Positions 30,241 to 32,020 of a stretch of 32,020 nt of DNA are shown here, piece by piece. The translations under genes were made by a program, and so were the position numbers. The number at the start of each line of letters is the position of its first letter. Position 1 is the first letter of the stretch. This DNA is from Candidatus Phelpsiimicrobium noxiivivens (GTDB lineage: Bacteria; Omnitrophota; Gorgyraeia; Velamenicoccales; Velamenicoccaceae), in the NCBI GenBank assembly GCA_001873995.1, contig MNVR01000027.1:1-32020 (forward strand). Direction: 5' to 3'. Under the pieces are notes generated by a model. It did no database searches. It was not told the DNA's origin and saw nothing but the letters and a program-made list of their open reading frames with translations.

Positions 30241-30253
30241 CCGCCTTTGGCGG
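30241..30253. repeat. CCGCC-TTT-GGCGG hairpin between mreB and mreC
   Basis: A perfect 5-bp GC stem with a three-base loop, followed by a smaller CACC-TTC-GGTG stem at 30267-30277. On the minus strand these lie just after the mreB stop and before mreC. They could tune the mreB:mreC ratio by partial termination or mRNA processing, since MreB is usually needed in larger amounts. No T-tract is present. Confidence 0.4.
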
Positions 30254-30287
30254 ATTTCGCTAGATGCACCTTCGGTGAATATCGTGC

Positions 30288-31433
<1,146 letters not shown>

Positions 31434-31436
31434 TTA

Positions 31437-32020
31437 TCAATACATAAGTTGTTTAAAAACAGATAAAAATCCAGGAAATGACTTATTTATGCAGGCAACA
31501 TCATCAAGGCCGCACTCATCTTTAGCCGCAAGGCTCGCGACAAACATGCTCATGGCCGTCCTGTGATCAGAGAAACTCTGCAAATTAGATGGTCTCAATG
31601 ATCGGACGCCTGTTATTTCAATGATCTCATTTTTATTCACAGCCCTAACTCTAATATTTACACCAAGTTTAAGAAGATTGCGCGTCATAGAGCTTATCCT
31701 GTCAGTCTCCTTAACCCTTAGTTCTTTTACACCCCGTATAATGGTCGTACCACTAGCAAGACTGGCAGCAACCATAAGAATAGGCAGCTCATCAACAAGC
31801 CCGGGTATCTCATTCACATTTATGACAGTTGCGCGCAGATCGCCAGAAAAAACCTCAATGTCAGCCTGAGGCTCAAAAAAATTCTTTTTGTTCAACAACC
31901 TTATCCTTGCCCCCATCCTCTTCAATACTGATATAGCCCCAATGCGCGTTGGATTTATGCCAATATTTTTTATTACTATTTTTGAATTTTTAACTAACAA
32001 AGCTGCTACGATAAAAAAAG
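31437..32020 (-). CDS. aroA: 3-phosphoshikimate 1-carboxyvinyltransferase AroA, C-terminal part
   Basis: EPSP synthase joins phosphoenolpyruvate to shikimate-3-phosphate in aromatic amino acid synthesis. Only the 3' part is in the window. The frame stays open to the right edge, reading FFIVAALLVKNSKIVIKNIGINPTRIG, which matches the middle of the enzyme. Downstream are the family motifs DELPILMVAASLASGTT, LRVKETDRI and FSDHRTAMSM, and the C-terminal CINKSFPGFL. The true start lies beyond base 32020. The stop is 32 bases before the -35 of the mreB promoter. Confidence 0.95.
   Translation of the reverse strand, partial: FFIVAALLVKNSKIVIKNIGINPTRIGAISVLKRMGARIRLLNKKNFFEPQADIEVFSGDLRATVINVNEIPGLVDELPILMVAASLASGTTIIRGVKELRVKETDRISSMTRNLLKLGVNIRVRAVNKNEIIEITGVRSLRPSNLQSFSDHRTAMSMFVASLAAKDECGLDDVACINKSFPGFLSVFKQLMY

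Overview
The window reads as a stretch of chromosome from an uncultured Gram-negative (two-membrane) bacterium. A secretin-type PilQ with PilMNOP implies an outer membrane. My best guess at lineage is Candidatus Omnitrophota or a neighbour in the PVC group, judged from the gene order, the pilin style and the many small palindromic spacers. That assignment is inference. Every convincing gene lies on the minus strand, so transcription runs from the high coordinates to the low ones. No rRNA, tRNA, CRISPR array or intact transposase gene was seen.

Layout in transcription order. (1) 32020-26174: the 3' end of aroA, then the cell-shape operon mreB-mreC-mreD-mrdA(PBP2)-rodA, tightly packed with overlapping genes from mreC onward. 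(2) 26173-25442: 732 bp without a gene, made of at least five separate inverted-repeat or foldback structures. (3) 25441-23774: a TIGR03960-type radical SAM protein. (4) 23672-6239: a type IV pilus block. It holds a GAF protein with a degenerate GGDEF domain, a free-standing MshEN-like domain protein, two PilB/GspE-type ATPases, an HD-GYP response regulator, pilC, a major pilin behind a cyclic-di-GMP-I (GEMM) riboswitch, a broken TMTC-like glycosyltransferase/TPR gene, two minor prepilins, a PilX/GspK-like protein, and pilM-N-O-P-Q. (5) 6161-101: a truncated TIGR03936/DUF2344 gene, then rng, rplU, obgE, proB, proA and nadD.

The pilus block carries its own second-messenger circuitry. It has an apparently intact HD-GYP phosphodiesterase, a GGDEF domain whose signature has decayed, one free and two ATPase-attached MshEN-type domains (a known c-di-GMP-binding fold), and an RNA aptamer for c-di-GMP in front of the pilin gene. 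The aptamer has a good promoter directly upstream and a strong intrinsic terminator directly downstream, and a second near-consensus promoter follows the terminator. Pilin transcription is therefore probably driven both by a ligand-gated and by an ungated promoter.

A second theme is a dispersed palindromic (MITE-like) element found three times, at 5768-5848, 9483-9604 and 13574-13780. One copy supplies the stop codon of the shortened DUF2344 gene, one sits between pilM and pilN, and one splits and frameshifts the glycosyltransferase/TPR gene. In many bacteria TIGR03960, TIGR03936, rng, rplU, rpmA and obgE are neighbours. Here the 17 kb pilus block separates the two radical-SAM-linked genes, and rpmA is absent between rplU and obgE.
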